From NCBI RefSeq assembly GCF_900496995.4, contig NC_044013.1, forward strand, positions 43,599,554 through 43,663,553: a DNA stretch of 64,000 bases. Reading direction: 5' to 3'. Under the pieces are notes generated by a model. The model searched no databases. It was given only the letters and a program-made list of their open reading frames with translations, and was not told where the DNA came from. The stretch is from Aquila chrysaetos chrysaetos. Lineage: Eukaryota; Chordata; Aves; Accipitriformes; Accipitridae. The translations under genes and the position numbers were made by a program. Each line of letters starts with the position of its first letter. The first letter of the stretch is position 1. Positions 22,601 to 35,300 of this stretch are shown here, in pieces.

Positions 22601-24474
22601 TGTGTCACTTGGCCCTGGAGAAAGTGAAGTGAGAGTCACTTTTTTAACACAGATCAACAAACATCAGTTACTTCTGGTCATTTTGTATTTGAACCATCAA
22701 CTCAGAACTGGAAAAACACACACACAGAAAATCCAAACCAAAACAAAATCCAGCACTTCGTATTCATCCCTTGAATGGTTCCTTCATCTTCATGGTTTTA
22801 TGCTAGAATACAGAAGGTAGTAGGCCTGACTGTTAGAAATGTGTCATTTTCCATAGGAAGCCAGAACAATTTTAAAACTTATGGAGGAAAACCTGGTAAG
22901 TTTTGCTGCCTTTTCTGAGCAGAATTGAATTTGTAGCATAAAGGAAAAAAATAGGTTACTTTGTTCTTTAATTTGGAAAGTACAACCGCTTTATTCTACA
23001 CCATTTCATCAAAGTAAAATTATCCCAGTCAAGGTGCTGAGCTATTAGTGACTTAAATTGGCACTTAAGTTTTGAGTCCCACAGAGTTTATGTAACATCT
23101 AAGAGTGTACTCCATGTGCCTAGTAATTATAGTCCCATCCCTGTGTTACCCTGGCAAAAGTGTGGTCTGAGGTCAAAGAAAAGATTGTTGGATAAATTTG
23201 ACCAGAACTCCAAATTATACCATAGAGCAAAACAAACAACAAGAAAGAATCAAGCATTGTTTTTAAGTATTGTGGGACAGGAAACAAGAGAAAAGTTATC
23301 TTTAACCACGTGTGGATTTCAGAATAAAATGCTTGTAAATTACTCTGGTGATATAATACCAGGAAACAAAATGAGCCTGTGTGTCTCAGTGGTCTGGGAA
23401 ATGTTCTTAATGCTTTTCTTTTGGAACACTTCCAGTGTAATATTCTCTCCATTTCATTGCAGGCTGCATCTGTCAAGATCCATCCTTTGTATGTTATGCT
23501 GCCTGGTACTCTCAGTGCTTCCTTTGCCTTCATGCTACCTGTTGCAACACCACCAAATGCAATAGTGTTTTCCTATGGCCACATCCGTGTTTTGGATATG
23601 GTAAGATGATTGCCTGGTCTCTTATCTGAAGCTCTCCATTTCCTTTATCCTGCAATATGGTGAGAGTTTAATTTTCTTAGCCAAGTATTTCCAAAGTACC
23701 AGGAAGCTCTTATGGGCTGTAACTACGACCCTATGTCCCTTTCTTATGCAGTGTTAATATTGCAATAAAGATTTGCATCTCTGAAGTAACAGTACCTTTC
23801 TCACAGGCTTTGGCAGACATGCAGCCCAGCCCAATTGAAATTAAAAACTGACAAGTCGTAAGTCTCTTAAACACTGAAAGGTTAAAATGCAGTCAGTGCT
23901 TTCCAGTCTTCTGGGGCTTTGGCGAGTGTAGCTGAAGCCTTGTTTCCACTGGAGCTGAAAGCAGAAGGTAGCAATCAGTTGCCCTAGGCTCTGGTCCTCT
24001 GATTGCCTGCCAGACCACACAGTGCCAGGTTCTGTGCCGAACACCCAAACTTTATCAGTTTTCTAACTGGAGACTTGAAGGGAGCAGAAGCTATTCTTTA
24101 ACTAATAAGAGGAACTTGTACATGCCTTAAAGCTCCTAGACTAGTTATATAGCAAAATGTTCAAAGGCTTTGCACAGTGTGTTCCGTGGTATTTCCACCT
24201 AAGCAAGAACATAGGGCAGTGGGTACAATGGCTATTTCTGTGATTTATTTGACTGTCTTTCTTGTTTGTGTACAGATAGGCCTTGCTCCAATTTGCTGTG
24301 CTGGTGTTTGGTTATTGTTGTTGGTTTGGACTTTTGTCCTCACAGGTTAGATCTGGCATAGTAATGAACATCATTGGAGTCTTCTGTGTCACGCTGGCCA
24401 TCAACACATGGGGAAGACCTATGTTTGAGCTGGACACATTCCCAACCTGGGCAAACAGCACAACTAACCAGTGA
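10555..24474 (+). CDS. SLC13A5: SLC13A5, Na+-coupled citrate transporter (NaCT), 12 exons, complete
   Basis: Twelve exons join in phase to 1,764 nt, 587 residues plus TGA (human about 568). The product is a plasma-membrane transporter of the DASS/SLC13 family that imports citrate with sodium. Visible family marks are: hydrophobic first helix [16 protein letters not shown]-type [17 protein letters not shown] (residues about 53-69); the first Na+/substrate motif SNT in [13 protein letters not shown] (SNT 141-143); [10 protein letters not shown] (235-244); [10 protein letters not shown]; the second motif SNV in [10 protein letters not shown] (484-486); [16 protein letters not shown]; and a C-terminal NST glycosylation sequon. 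SLC13A5 rather than SLC13A2 or A3 is favoured by the exon 2, 6, 10 and 12 sequences and by its position between XAF1 and MED31. Exon 4-5 encode the variable cytosolic loop, longer than in human. Met245 and Lys248 in the GTGPN loop differ from human. The ATG was chosen because it precedes the first helix and ends in phase at a GTAAGT donor. Confidence 0.95.
13554..13682 (+). CDS. SLC13A5: SLC13A5 exon 2
   Basis: After TTGCAG: 43 codons, [18 protein letters not shown] onward, to TCA|GTAAGG. The open frame upstream of the acceptor is intronic. Confidence 0.95.
14549..14685 (+). CDS. SLC13A5: SLC13A5 exon 3
   Basis: After [23 protein letters not shown] ... [15 protein letters not shown] plus CT, to |GTAAGA. 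137 nt; too short for the ORF track. Confidence 0.95.
15106..15320 (+). CDS. SLC13A5: SLC13A5 exon 4
   Basis: After TTTTCAG: completes Leu124, then [20 protein letters not shown] with the first SNT motif, then an acidic loop to GTGCATG|GTAAGG. Confidence 0.95.
17299..17470 (+). CDS. SLC13A5: SLC13A5 exon 5
   Basis: After GTCTAG: loop residues then [20 protein letters not shown] and [18 protein letters not shown], to CA|GTGAGT. Confidence 0.95.
18666..18788 (+). CDS. SLC13A5: SLC13A5 exon 6
   Basis: After [25 protein letters not shown] and a hydrophobic helix, to CTCAA|GTGAGT. 123 nt. Confidence 0.95.
19330..19542 (+). CDS. SLC13A5: SLC13A5 exon 7
   Basis: After [20 protein letters not shown], a lysine-rich segment, [15 protein letters not shown] helix and [12 protein letters not shown], to GAAAA|GTAAGT. 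Confidence 0.93.
20318..20439 (+). CDS. SLC13A5: SLC13A5 exon 8
   Basis: After [27 protein letters not shown] and NKPKF, to GAAGAAG|GTATTT. Confidence 0.93.
20705..20823 (+). CDS. SLC13A5: SLC13A5 exon 9
   Basis: After [46 protein letters not shown], to GCA|GTATGT. Confidence 0.93.
22078..22239 (+). CDS. SLC13A5: SLC13A5 exon 10
   Basis: After [27 protein letters not shown], then [18 protein letters not shown] with the second substrate motif, to ATG|GTAAGA. 54 codons. Confidence 0.95.
23463..23600 (+). CDS. SLC13A5: SLC13A5 exon 11
   Basis: After [28 protein letters not shown] and [16 protein letters not shown], to GATATG|GTAAGA. 46 codons. Confidence 0.95.
24346..24474 (+). CDS. SLC13A5: SLC13A5 exon 12 (C-terminus and stop)
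   Basis: After [47 protein letters not shown] and TNQ, then TGA at 24472-24474. An NST sequon lies near the C-terminus as in the human protein. Confidence 0.95.
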   Translation, partial: VRSGIVMNIIGVFCVTLAINTWGRPMFELDTFPTWANSTTNQ

Positions 24475-24957
24475 GCAGTGAAGAATTCACATGTTAAACA
24501 AGGAAAGGACCCTTAATACTACTCCCTGTTGCCCAAAGCCCTATATAGAGTCTCATCACCACTTCAGATCCAATGTCAGGTGTTTGCTGCCTTCCAGGAG
24601 TCACACATCAGTTCAGGCATGAACCAACTCAAATTTATTCCGGTCGTGCTGGAGCCAAAAGTGCTGTTTAATTACATAACCCTAAGGATCATGTGTCTGG
24701 ATCATAAGTATGATCAAGTGATCCATTGTACCTCCAGTCAAGGTCAAGATTTAGAATTTATTGAACTTTATTAAAGAGAGGGCAGGCTGTTGTATAAAAT
24801 GGTTTGAACTATAGTATCACTGGTATGTACTTGTAAATCATTAGCATTGAACAGTGCACTCAGGCAGGGGCTGAAAATTCATGAACTGTTACTTATATCC
24901 ACAAGTCAGCAGCTGTACAGAGAAATCCCTGTTGTCACTTGTCTAGTGAAAGAAGGA

Positions 24958-25060
24958 GTATGTTATGTTATGTTATGCTATGCTATGCTATGCTATGCTA
25001 TGCTATGTTACATTTTGTTATGTTATGTTATGTTATGTTATGTTATGTTATGTTATGTTT
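24958..25060. repeat. Pentanucleotide microsatellite (TATGT)n / (TATGC)n
   Basis: About 20 copies of a 5-bp unit. A block of TATGC variants in the middle is flanked by TATGT blocks, with one interruption (ACATT) near 25010. Confidence 0.95.
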
Positions 25061-25937
25061 TAGTCAGGCCTCAACCATGTGGTGGAGTCCTTCCAAGTCA
25101 ACATCCAACCCATTTTCCATAGCCTTGTTTTCACTCCCAAATCTCACTGCATTTAGACACCCTTATTGAGAGTTGAGATGACATAATTCCATGCTGGTCA
25201 TGATTCAGCTGATGTCTTGGGCAATGATGAGTTAAGGCTGGCTTTGTGTTTCTTGCACTGTGGCACTGGCAGAGCCAGGAGCCTTTCCCTCTCTTGGTCA
25301 CAGGATGCGGTTTCACATGCCAACCAGTGTTTTGTTAGCGCCCGCCTGGAAATGACCAGTGGCCTATAGGACTTCACACCTATTGTGAAAGTTCCTGGAT
25401 TAGACCCTGATGTGCCTTATTAATTAACTGGAATTTTGGACTGGAGACAAGGCATGAGAAAGGCTCTAATTAAAGGCCTTGTAAAAATTTAGGGGCTCAG
25501 GTATTAGGGCTTGTGCTGGCTGACAGCAACGGGAGTTGTCTTGTGTACTTTGGAATTCAGGTCCTGTGAGAAAAGTGTTTTGTAGCACTTACGTAATTTC
25601 TGAAGCAGAAGTGGTCTACAGAAGGATTGGTGTTGGACTAGGTGTATTTTGTCAGTGGTATGTGGATGCTTTTCATTTAGCCCTGGAGATGAAATTGGGT
25701 GGGAGGTAAGGCAGTGTGTTACAGTGGAGACGTCTGTGGGCATGACATGAGTTCTGCTCCCAGACTTGCTGTGCAGCCTCACGCAAGTCAGTTCACCTCT
25801 TTTTGCCTCAGTTTCCCCTCCTGAAGAAGATGTCATGGTACCTATCTACCTCACAAGGGTGTTGTGAGGACATGAGGGTCAAATTCTGCACCCATGATGA
25901 TTTCCCATTTCAGGATAAGGGGTGCAAGGTAGAAGTT

Positions 25938-25963
25938 ATAGAATCACAGAATCATAGAATTCT
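25938..25963 (-). mobile_element. CR1-type 3' terminal repeat remnant
   Basis: ATAGAATCACAGAATCATAG resembles the 8-bp ATTCTRTG-type repeat at the 3' end of avian CR1 elements, read on the minus strand. The expected adjoining CR1 body is not recognisable, so this is a short or decayed copy. Confidence 0.5.
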
Positions 25964-26928
25964 GGCCAGAGAATTCTTGCCAGAAGACCTGGCCTCTAGC
26001 ATAGTAGTGTGTGTAGGATATTTAATAGTTTTGTTATTAACGTGACTGTTCTTTATAGAACTGGAAAAATACTCACATTTTTGTCTTTAAAAGTGAGGAA
26101 AGTATTTATCCACAAAATGACAAGGTGCTTTTCTGAGCAGAAAACTACTTCAAGAATGATTTTATTTTTGTGCCTTTATCTTCTTTGCTCTTTCAAGGTG
26201 CCGGGCACCATAAACTTTCCGCTGACTGTTGTTCCCAGGTGCTTCCAGTGGCACCCTGTCTACTGAGCTAGCTGCATGTGGTGCAGGCTCGTACCTCTTC
26301 CATGGAATGGTGGAGCATGTGGATAAACACTGTTCCACTTGCAGAGTCTGTCTAAGGAAGAGGCCTGTTCTGGTGCCAAGAAGTGGCTTGGTCACGGGCA
26401 TTTGTCACCACCTGAAGCTTATCACAGTATTTGTTTGAAGAAATTGAAACCAGGAACAGTTAAGCACCTTCTGTGCTTTGGCAGTCACCCCTTAATGCTG
26501 ATTTGTATCTGTAGGTATCTAAATGCATTTGAGAAAGGGACTTTTCCTGCCTTCTGATGGGCTTCACAGTATGAGCACATTTCACTGCTGCCAGGTAATT
26601 CACGGTGCTTGCTCTTCACTATTGCAAATAACATACAGTGGATCTTGCATGGGTGGGTAACACTGAGCTTGCCTGTCTCAATTCATGCAGATGAAAACTC
26701 CTCTAAAACCACTTTCAGCTAAAAGCCGTAAGACAGACACTTCCCTCTCCCATTTGCAGAAAGGAATGTTCTGAAAGTTTCTTGAAGGGGAGAAAGTGCC
26801 CTCATCTCAACTAGGAAGAGCTTCCTCTGTTGCTGTGCAAGTAGAAAACAAATGTTATTTTCATCAGTGGTCACACAGGATGATTTATTGACAGGAGCAC
26901 CAGGGCAGGGGGAATATACACATGGGGT

Positions 26929-26934
26929 AATAAA
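26929..26934 (+). promoter_or_regulatory. Candidate distal poly(A) signal of SLC13A5
   Basis: AATAAA with a GT-rich downstream element within about 50 bp. A second AATAAA lies at 27087-27092. Confidence 0.45.
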
Positions 26935-29900
26935 GAATGCTGGTTTTATTATAACTGTGGTCTATTTGATGTGTCACCTCTCTGGCCTGTTAATATAAAA
27001 TGTTTCTTTCTGAGACACTTTTATGACATCCTGTGATTGATTTGTATTTAATTTAAATGGGAGAGTTGCAGAATTAGAGCCTGCCAAATAAAAAAATTAC
27101 TAGAACTGTCTCCTCTCTGGCATGGATTGTTTCCTTTGCAACACAGTGGACTGCTTGTTTCTACATTAGCTTCCACTGTAGCATGGTATTGCTCCATTAA
27201 GATCCAGGATGGTACACACCATAGAGAATCAGTACAAAGCAGAGATTTGCCTACTGCTTTAAGTACCTTCAGACCTATATATCAATGGTTCCTTCTCTTT
27301 CCTCAGCTAAGTGATAACTCAAGTTTCCATCTTTGAAAATGCTCAGGTGGGACCAAATCAGGTGGCATACCCTACAAGCTGTCTCATTCATTTCAGAGTA
27401 AAAGATTTTAGGAATCTAAGAAACACAACTAGTTTTTAAGAATTTATCTTATCTTGTACAAACTCTCTGGTATAAAAGGCACAAACAGGCTTTTTTTCAG
27501 CATCAAGCGTGCATGTCGTCCTGTTCCAGTGTCCTAAGTAAACATATGTGTTATTTACAATGGGTAATGCAAGGACAATTGCTTTGTTACTGGAGCTCGG
27601 TTACAACCCCTTCCAGCATTGCAGGATAAGTATCGTGATAGACTCTTGTCTTGCATGGCATTTATTTTGCTTCTCATCAAAGGGTTTTTGTTTTAGGTGT
27701 AAAAGTTGTGATGGTCCTAAGGTAGTGGCATAAAGGAATCCCTGTGTCCCCCACTTCAAAACATGCACCACCGGCGCCAACAGAGAACACGGGAGGATCT
27801 TCAGTGTGGACTTTGTCAGGACAGGTTACTCAGCCTCACTGAAGTAGCAAACAGTTCCTATTTTATCGTATGTGGGCAGAGTGTGATTCCTAGTGGTTAA
27901 TGGCTATGTCAGCTGTCCAGCTGGCATAACAGCAGGCAGTGCTGCCTGTAAGGAGCTAAATTAATGCTTTCCTATTATCTGTTCACTCTCTATAGAATGA
28001 CTTTGACTTTTCCTTTCTTCTCTCAGAATACAAAGTTGCTAACACTGTTTCTGCAAATGTTGAATGTCTCAAACCTGCAGAATCATGATATGGGCTGCTA
28101 TTATACAGGGTATGTTCCTGCTAGTTCATGTATCCGTGTGCAGACTCATTCCCACGAAGGACTGGCTGTTTGGGAATGGTTACGTATGTGTGAATGAGTT
28201 AATGAATGACCAAACTACAGGAAAGCATACAAAGGGAGGACAAAGGTATTTCCTGCCTTTGTGTTGAACATCCAGATCTGTGGAAGAGAGAAGAAAAAAC
28301 TTTCAGCATTCTCTATATGATCTAGAAGTCACCAAGCTGAAAAAAGCACCCAGACAGAAATAGACTCAAGCTTAATGTGGTTGTAAAAGTCATCCCCTTT
28401 TCTCTTAAGTACACGTATGTTCTTCTTTGGCCTACTGCAGAGATCCTGAGCCCTAAGTTTGAAGTAGGGCTATGTTATGCAGGTCACCTCTTTGGTTGGT
28501 GTCATCCACTGAATTCAGAGTAGCAGGTGGTTTATTCCAGCTGAGTTCTGATCTCAGTTGAACTCAGTCTTTGGTTTATTCAGACTTTGTTTTCCACCTC
28601 AGGTATGTTACCACTTGAAAGAGCAATAACCTGGCTGTAGCCAAAAAAACATTTGCTGACAATGTGTTGGAATTGGACAATTGGTGAAAATCAGCCCAGA
28701 AAAAAAATAGATCACTGAATCAGTCATAGCCAAAATCCAGCAGTGATTCCTTAACACAAAAGCACCTCTTCCTTTTTAGTAATGACATACCGTATACATT
28801 TTTACATACTTCACATCTTTTTTTTCCTAAATATCTGTGCTAAATATGGAAAGAGGTGGGTGTTAATGAATCCTGAACACTTAGATCAAGTGACAGATAG
28901 TTTTCACAATGTCTTCCCAGTCTGGGTGAATAAACATGTGGCTTTACCACAGTGCTCAGTCTGATTGTGTCACTGTGAGGTCTCCAACACTTTTGTGTAT
29001 TGCAGCAGGATCCCAGCAGCCCATTGCTGGACACTCCCTAGGCTTGGCATTTGTCTGCATGTTTTAATGGCAGGATGCTGGTTTTCCTCTGTCCCGAAGA
29101 GCCATGCCAGTGGCAGCTCTTCTGCATCAGATCAGACCTTCACTTTCATGTATCTTTGCTGGACCCTTTGTGAGGAGTCTGTGCTATAAAGAGGACTCTG
29201 CCATGCACCACAGACTGCATCTGCTTTGCAAGACATAACTGAAGAAGATGTTCCTGTCCTTGAGCAGAGCACTAAATCTCCCTGGGCCTGATGATCTTAC
29301 ACAGTTGTCAACTCCACAGAAGTATTTGCAGAATACAACAACTTGATAGTGCCAATTGCTACAGGTGAATATTAATGACAAAACCAGCACAATGAATAAT
29401 AATGTTGTTATCCAAAGCCTAAAAATAGTGTCTTAGGAAACCTAGTCTCATAACATAGTTTCATTTAAATAACTGTGGTAGAGAAGGGGAGAAATTTGTA
29501 AAAAAATTGTATTGTAGAGGAGGGGGCTAGTTTTACTGTTTTATTCATTACTAAGATTCATTCTTTACTAAGATTTTGATTCTAACATTTCCTGTATAAC
29601 TCTGTGGCTGTCCGATTAGAGTTATTACAGATAGATTTTATACCTCCTCAGGTCTTGCTTGATATCCTGCGAAGATTTTTCACCTGCAAAACTGGCAGGA
29701 GGCTTTTTCATGTACCACCTTCTGGACAGCTATTAAAATCCAGCTTCTGCTATCAACAGAAGACTCAGTGAAGGAAAAAAGAAAGTTCCTAGAAGGTTGA
29801 TAAGCATTTTTTGAAGACTTGTATCTACATATTGGTTACCTAAAGATTGCTTACAGATTTTCCGGACTCAGCATTTTACACCACTGTCTTGTAGCTAATA

Positions 29901-30167
29901 AACAACAACATGAAATAACCCTTTATTGTACTCTGGTGATATAGTCTGTGAGAGTTTCTTTTTTTTTTGTTTGTACCTATAATTGTTTTGTTTTAATGGT
30001 CAACCATCCCCTTTATTTTTCAGACTGAGGTCTATTGAAATCCTCATATCTAGGAGGTCTTCAGTAGGGTTGCACTGACTCCACCCAGCTGACAATCATT
30101 GTGTTTGGGCTACTAAGGTGAACTGCTTTTCTGATGCCAGCAAGTTCTGTGTGTGCTATGCTTTGCT

Positions 30168-30226
30168 TATACATTTATACATATATGTATGTATACATAT
30201 TATATATGTAATATACACATATATAG
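30168..30226. repeat. TA/TATG-rich low-complexity tract
   Basis: Alternating ATATATGTATGTATACATAT-type sequence. Confidence 0.8.
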
Positions 30227-32290
30227 AGAGTGGGAGGAAGTTCTGAGTGTTTCATGTGAGTCTAGGTTGCTTAAGAGTAAGTGTATAAATTAGTCTGGGA
30301 AACTGTGTGAAGAGACTTTTGAAAGTATACATATTAAAGGGAGATAGTGTGAACGTAAAGCAAAAAGCCAGAAACTGGTTTATTAAGGCTTTTTTTGGAC
30401 TCTACTTGAACTATAAACAAGTTGCTTAACTTTTCTGTTTCAGTCTGAAATGTTGTATTTCATGCTTATCAACCTGTAAAACTAGTTAGAAATATGTCCT
30501 GCTAATTCATGCATGAAGACAAAAATTAAATGATTTGCCTAACTAATGAATAATGTTGCTAAACTACGTTGCTAACTATGTTGCTAACGTCTGTCATTTC
30601 AATCAAATTGTATGAAATTTGCTGTGATTCTTGAAGTTCTACCTCTTTGAGTCATGTAGGAATCCCAACTTTTCTTGGAAAAGCAATAAGGAAGCCTAAA
30701 GCTGTGACAGGATGGGAGGAAAGTCTTTGAATATCAACTCTAAAGCCTCAAAACCCAGAAGATAATAGGAACTCACTGTTTCAGTTTTGAATTACTTAGT
30801 TTTGAATGCAGACTTGCAATTTTGAGGGCTTGGCTTGTGATTTTGTGCAGCAATTTGCAGTGCAAAGCAATACAGAGTCCATGCTGATAGAATGTGGCAT
30901 TTCTTGTCTATTACGTGTATTGTTTCCTGCTTTTCCCCTTGTTAAATTCCTATGCCATTTGTTGTACTTGCACATGAATATAAGCCTAAAAAGTAAACTA
31001 TATTTATCAACAGGCAGTTCCTTTATCTTTTTGTAGTAGACTTCTCTCAGATGCTTTGTTATTTAATCTGTGGTTTAGCATTCCAGTGTAGTAACTGTGA
31101 ACTCGATATGCTGAAAATAATATCTATCACGTGCTTTTGCATGGCTAGTTAATACCTGTAGCTTTTCATGGTGAAGGAAAATGTGCTTCTTCCAGAGGGA
31201 AATTCTAAGGAATTTCTGCGTCCTGTATGGAATAGAGGTAAGTACAGCCCCCACTATTCGGAAGCACAGAGTAAAAGGTAGGCATACCATGCTGCTCTGA
31301 GGTGATTAGGAACCGCTTAATAAGATGTTTGGTAGCTCTTTAAAAATAGAGATGACTATACTGAAACTATTTTTTGCCCATTTAGGTTTTTCTGGAGCAC
31401 TAAGTCAATAGTTGCCCATTCATTATGGTGTAAATGTGGACTGTAGGTTCTGGTCATAAGAAAGAGACTGTTTCTTCTGTAAGGAAAAAGGTATTCTCCT
31501 TCCCGTATTTACTTCAGCACTTTATTTACCCACGTGAAATTATTTGCCAGCCTTATTTGGCACGCAGCTCTTCAATGAGTTTTCATAAACTGTTCCAGGT
31601 CAGAATGTGAGCCTCATTACAATGTTCATAAAATGTTATTTTTATAGACAAACCATATTCTTGAAAGAATGTTCCAGATACTAAAACTAGTTTGTTGTAA
31701 TTTCATTTGTGAACTATTCTTTGTGAACAATAACATAGGTTGGGTCTTAGCAAATATTTTAGCAAGCCAGTTGAAGATCAAATTTTCTACCAGAAACAAA
31801 GTTAACAAAATCTTTCAATTAAAGAATTATTATTTCTGGAGCAAGTACCTATTTTACTTCAATATGTTGTCTTGGCTATACAGTCAAAAATCAGAAACCC
31901 AGGATTTTTTTGTGCACAGGACTAAGAATTTCCTCAGGAAAAAAAAGGGGGTGGGGGGCGCAGAACACAGGACACTTTAGCTCCCCTTTGAATAACAAAA
32001 ACTGGGGAAAAAACAACATAAACTTTCCTGGGAGCATCCTACACACACACACAGTTGTCTTATGATGCCTCATGTCAGAGCTTACCTGTGACTGTTTTCA
32101 TTCATATCTGTCTACAGATGTAAGTCAGATCAATACAGAGCAAATCTGAATATGTCACCCTAGGACACTGAAAATACACAAGTTAAAATCACCCCTCTGA
32201 TGGCTCATATTGGGGAACAGCTTCAACCGTGTTTGAAGGGTGGTCAAATAAATAAATATTGAATTTTTTGGCAGGTGATCTTGGTCCACC

Positions 32291-32316
32291 TGTTTTGTTT
32301 TGTTTTGTTTTGTTTT
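32291..32316. repeat. (TTTTG)5 microsatellite
   Basis: Five near-perfect TTTTG units. Confidence 0.9.
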
Positions 32317-35300
32317 GGGGTGACTTAAATTGATGATGACCAACATTCCAGGAGTTAATTAGGTGCAGGTGTCCTTCATGAAACACCTCTCAGGTCTTTG
32401 CTGATTTATATGTCTCACTGCAGCAGCTATCCTGGCTGTGTGGAGTTCCTCTGTTCCACTCCACTACACTGAATTTGAACTGATCCTTTAGAAGGTTGGG
32501 GTCTGCACAATAAATTAAGGTCAGGATTCTCTGCCTCCTGAGGAATGTTTAATGAATGGAAATTACAAAGGGTAAGTGTTTGGGTTTTTTTTTCTGCTGT
32601 AGCTTGATGCCCCATAACAGCAGGACTCAAAATATCCAAAAAAGACCCTATTAAATACTGGGAGGCATGAATGCCTATACTTATTGATGTTATGTAGATG
32701 AGAGCTCCAAGTTCTTACACTTTGTGAAGCATTTGTAAAGCTTGTGTAGCAGGGTCACTCTGTAAATAAAAGACTGCACACTATAAAAAGCCTCTAGCAG
32801 TGAGAGTGCTGGAGCTGTTGCAGTAAAGTTCTACCAGAAAGAGCCCGTAATAATGCAATCTGGAAACCTCTTCACTAAGAGATTAATCAAAGATGTACAT
32901 TATGTCTGGACAGCTATGCTAATACTTACTAGTGCAATTCTTGCACTCAGAAGGTGGCGGCAAGTAATTTTAGGAATAAAGATGTTTTTGACTATTCTTC
33001 CAGAACTGGGAATAGATTCCAGGAATACTACTGTTCAAAGTGTGTGCAGGACCCGTGTTGTTCTCCTTTCTTGTCGCTTCTGAATGCTCCTGATATAGGA
33101 GATGCCGGTTCCCTGACTGGAAAGAACAATCTGTAAATAACATCTTCCCTCTACTAAACTGTTCTGTACAGGAGCTACTAAAGATTCATTTGTACTGTTT
33201 GGTGGCACTCATAAGATAACTGTAGGTGAAAGATAACAGGAAAAATTGTTGCTGAACAGCTATGATATCATGCAAGAAAATTGCAGAGTGGCTGCCATGA
33301 GTATGCTGTGATTTAAGAAAAAGCTTGGCAATGACTTCTTCATCTTCCTCTCTCTTCCAAAATACTAAAATGAGACTTCCTATGCAAGGAATAGAGATGA
33401 TGTTGGCGTTTCCAGCAAAAGAAAATGGTATCCTCAAATACTGCTTCGAGCAATGTGGCCTTATTCTGTACTGTTTACCCATAGAGAAGCAGGGATGACT
33501 CTTCTGGTCAGGAAACCTAGCATCTGAGGAATGACCACGGGCTTCAGAGGTGAATCCTAGGGGGAGGTTCAAGCTAGGTCTCCAGATAATCCAGTGCACT
33601 TGGTAAATGCTGCTGAGGAGCAGCTCAGCTCCTGAACACTCAGGCATTTAGCTATTCAGCTTGAGGGGCAGGAGGGCATGGGGCTGCATCTCCCTTCCTA
33701 CACAGTTTTAAGATATAAAGCAAAATGATGGTTTATTGTTTTGTTTTGGTTTTTTTCCCCTTTGTGGAATTTGAGCTCTAAGTCCTCCTTAGGATGAAAA
33801 GGCTGTTGAAGATCATTTACAAAGGACACACTGTTTGGAGATGAAGGTGGGCCCACAGATACATGAGTTGACACCCTGAACAGCTGTAAAAGGAAAAAAA
33901 AAAAAAAATTTATGTGCTGGTCTGCATCAGATGACTAAGTCAAGGTGTCAAAAGTCACATACAAAGGTCTGTATTGCCATGGCCAGTACTAATATTAGAT
34001 CATCTGAGTGCAATCAACTGATTCTTTGAGTATTTTTAAGGTCTTCTGTGCCTTGGAGCTGGAGGATCAGGAATGCAGACAAGGGTCTCTCAGAGCCTGG
34101 CTTTGACTTTGGCAGAAACTAAAATATTTATAAGTTGATGTATTAGATTCACTGAACTGGAATTTTGTGGTAAATCAGCACTTCTGACTTTGTTTCTAGA
34201 TGAGTGTCTTCCACAGCCAGTTTTTGAGGTCTCTACCTGTGCAAAATCAAGGAATTTGCCTTATGGTGAGGTTAACTGGGACTTCTCTCAGCACGGGCTG
34301 TAATCATATGGAGATATAGTCCAGGCTTGGTCCCTTGACATATAGGAATTTGGAGACAGCAATAACAAGCATCCACTCCATGATCAGAGTTATGTCCCAC
34401 TCTGGTCCCTATGGCAGACCAGTGGAAACACAGCTTTTGCAGTAACACTACTAGTGTATGTGTCCAAATATTTCCAGAACTTCCTCATGATTCCAGTCCA
34501 GTTTCCTGGATGGGGAGAAAAGTCTTGGTGTATCTGGTGAGAAGAAAGAGACCTGGTTACACCCTAACAATGGGAAAAGTTACAGAGAAACTCCACAAGA
34601 GAATTTTGATTACACAGAAATCATCACGAGAAATTTTGCTTATAGGAAATCCGCTGCTTTAGTTCGAGTGCTCCCAGAATGACAATTCAAATAAAATTAT
34701 TGCTATTTACTGTTAAAAATACTAGTCTTTAGAGAAGATGCACAGATGATACTGGTGCAAAGCACCTAGGAAAAATGCTGTGAAGACAGTGGATGGCTAG
34801 GGAGATGTTCCTAGAAAGGCAGGAACTATAATAGAGCACACTGAGGTATCTTAGAGGGGAGTGCGTTTACCTTTGTGTGGGGACAAGGACAAGAAAGAAA
34901 AGTAAGCAATGCCCTGCAAGGTTGTCAAGATATTCAGCTGGGTGTAAAGTCAAGATGTACATCTCCAGTGAAGTGAACAGTGCTCCATCACTAGGTGTCT
35001 TAATATCCACCACAGGGTGTTCATTATGGAGATCATTGCTGCTTAGGGTCAAATAGTGCTTATGCTAATGGCCTCTTTTCTTTTTTTTGTCTCACTAGCT
35101 TAAATGCTTACACTACACCAACATAGCATCTTCCAGTAATAACGTGGTAATTGTTCACCTGCTTAGAGATTGAAAAGAGTGGCACTGAATGGATTCAGCC
35201 AAATGATGAATCCATTACATGGATTGAAAAGGGTGACTCCGGATCCCAGCTGAGCACTTATTCAATGTGCACCTCTTTTCCCTTCTTTTTTTAAAATTAC

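Larger units (their letters stand above)
24475..26960 (+). other. Probable SLC13A5 3' UTR
   Basis: No coding sequence follows the stop. ATTAAA at 24770-24775 followed by GT-rich sequence could end a short form. AATAAA at 26929-26934 followed by TGTGG...TTTGATGTGTC could end a long one. Which is used is not decidable here. Confidence 0.45.

Noticed and set aside
33186-33647. 153-codon minus-strand open frame in the intergenic region
   Set aside because: A length expected by chance in 16 kb on six frames; no domain, no exon borders and mixed composition.
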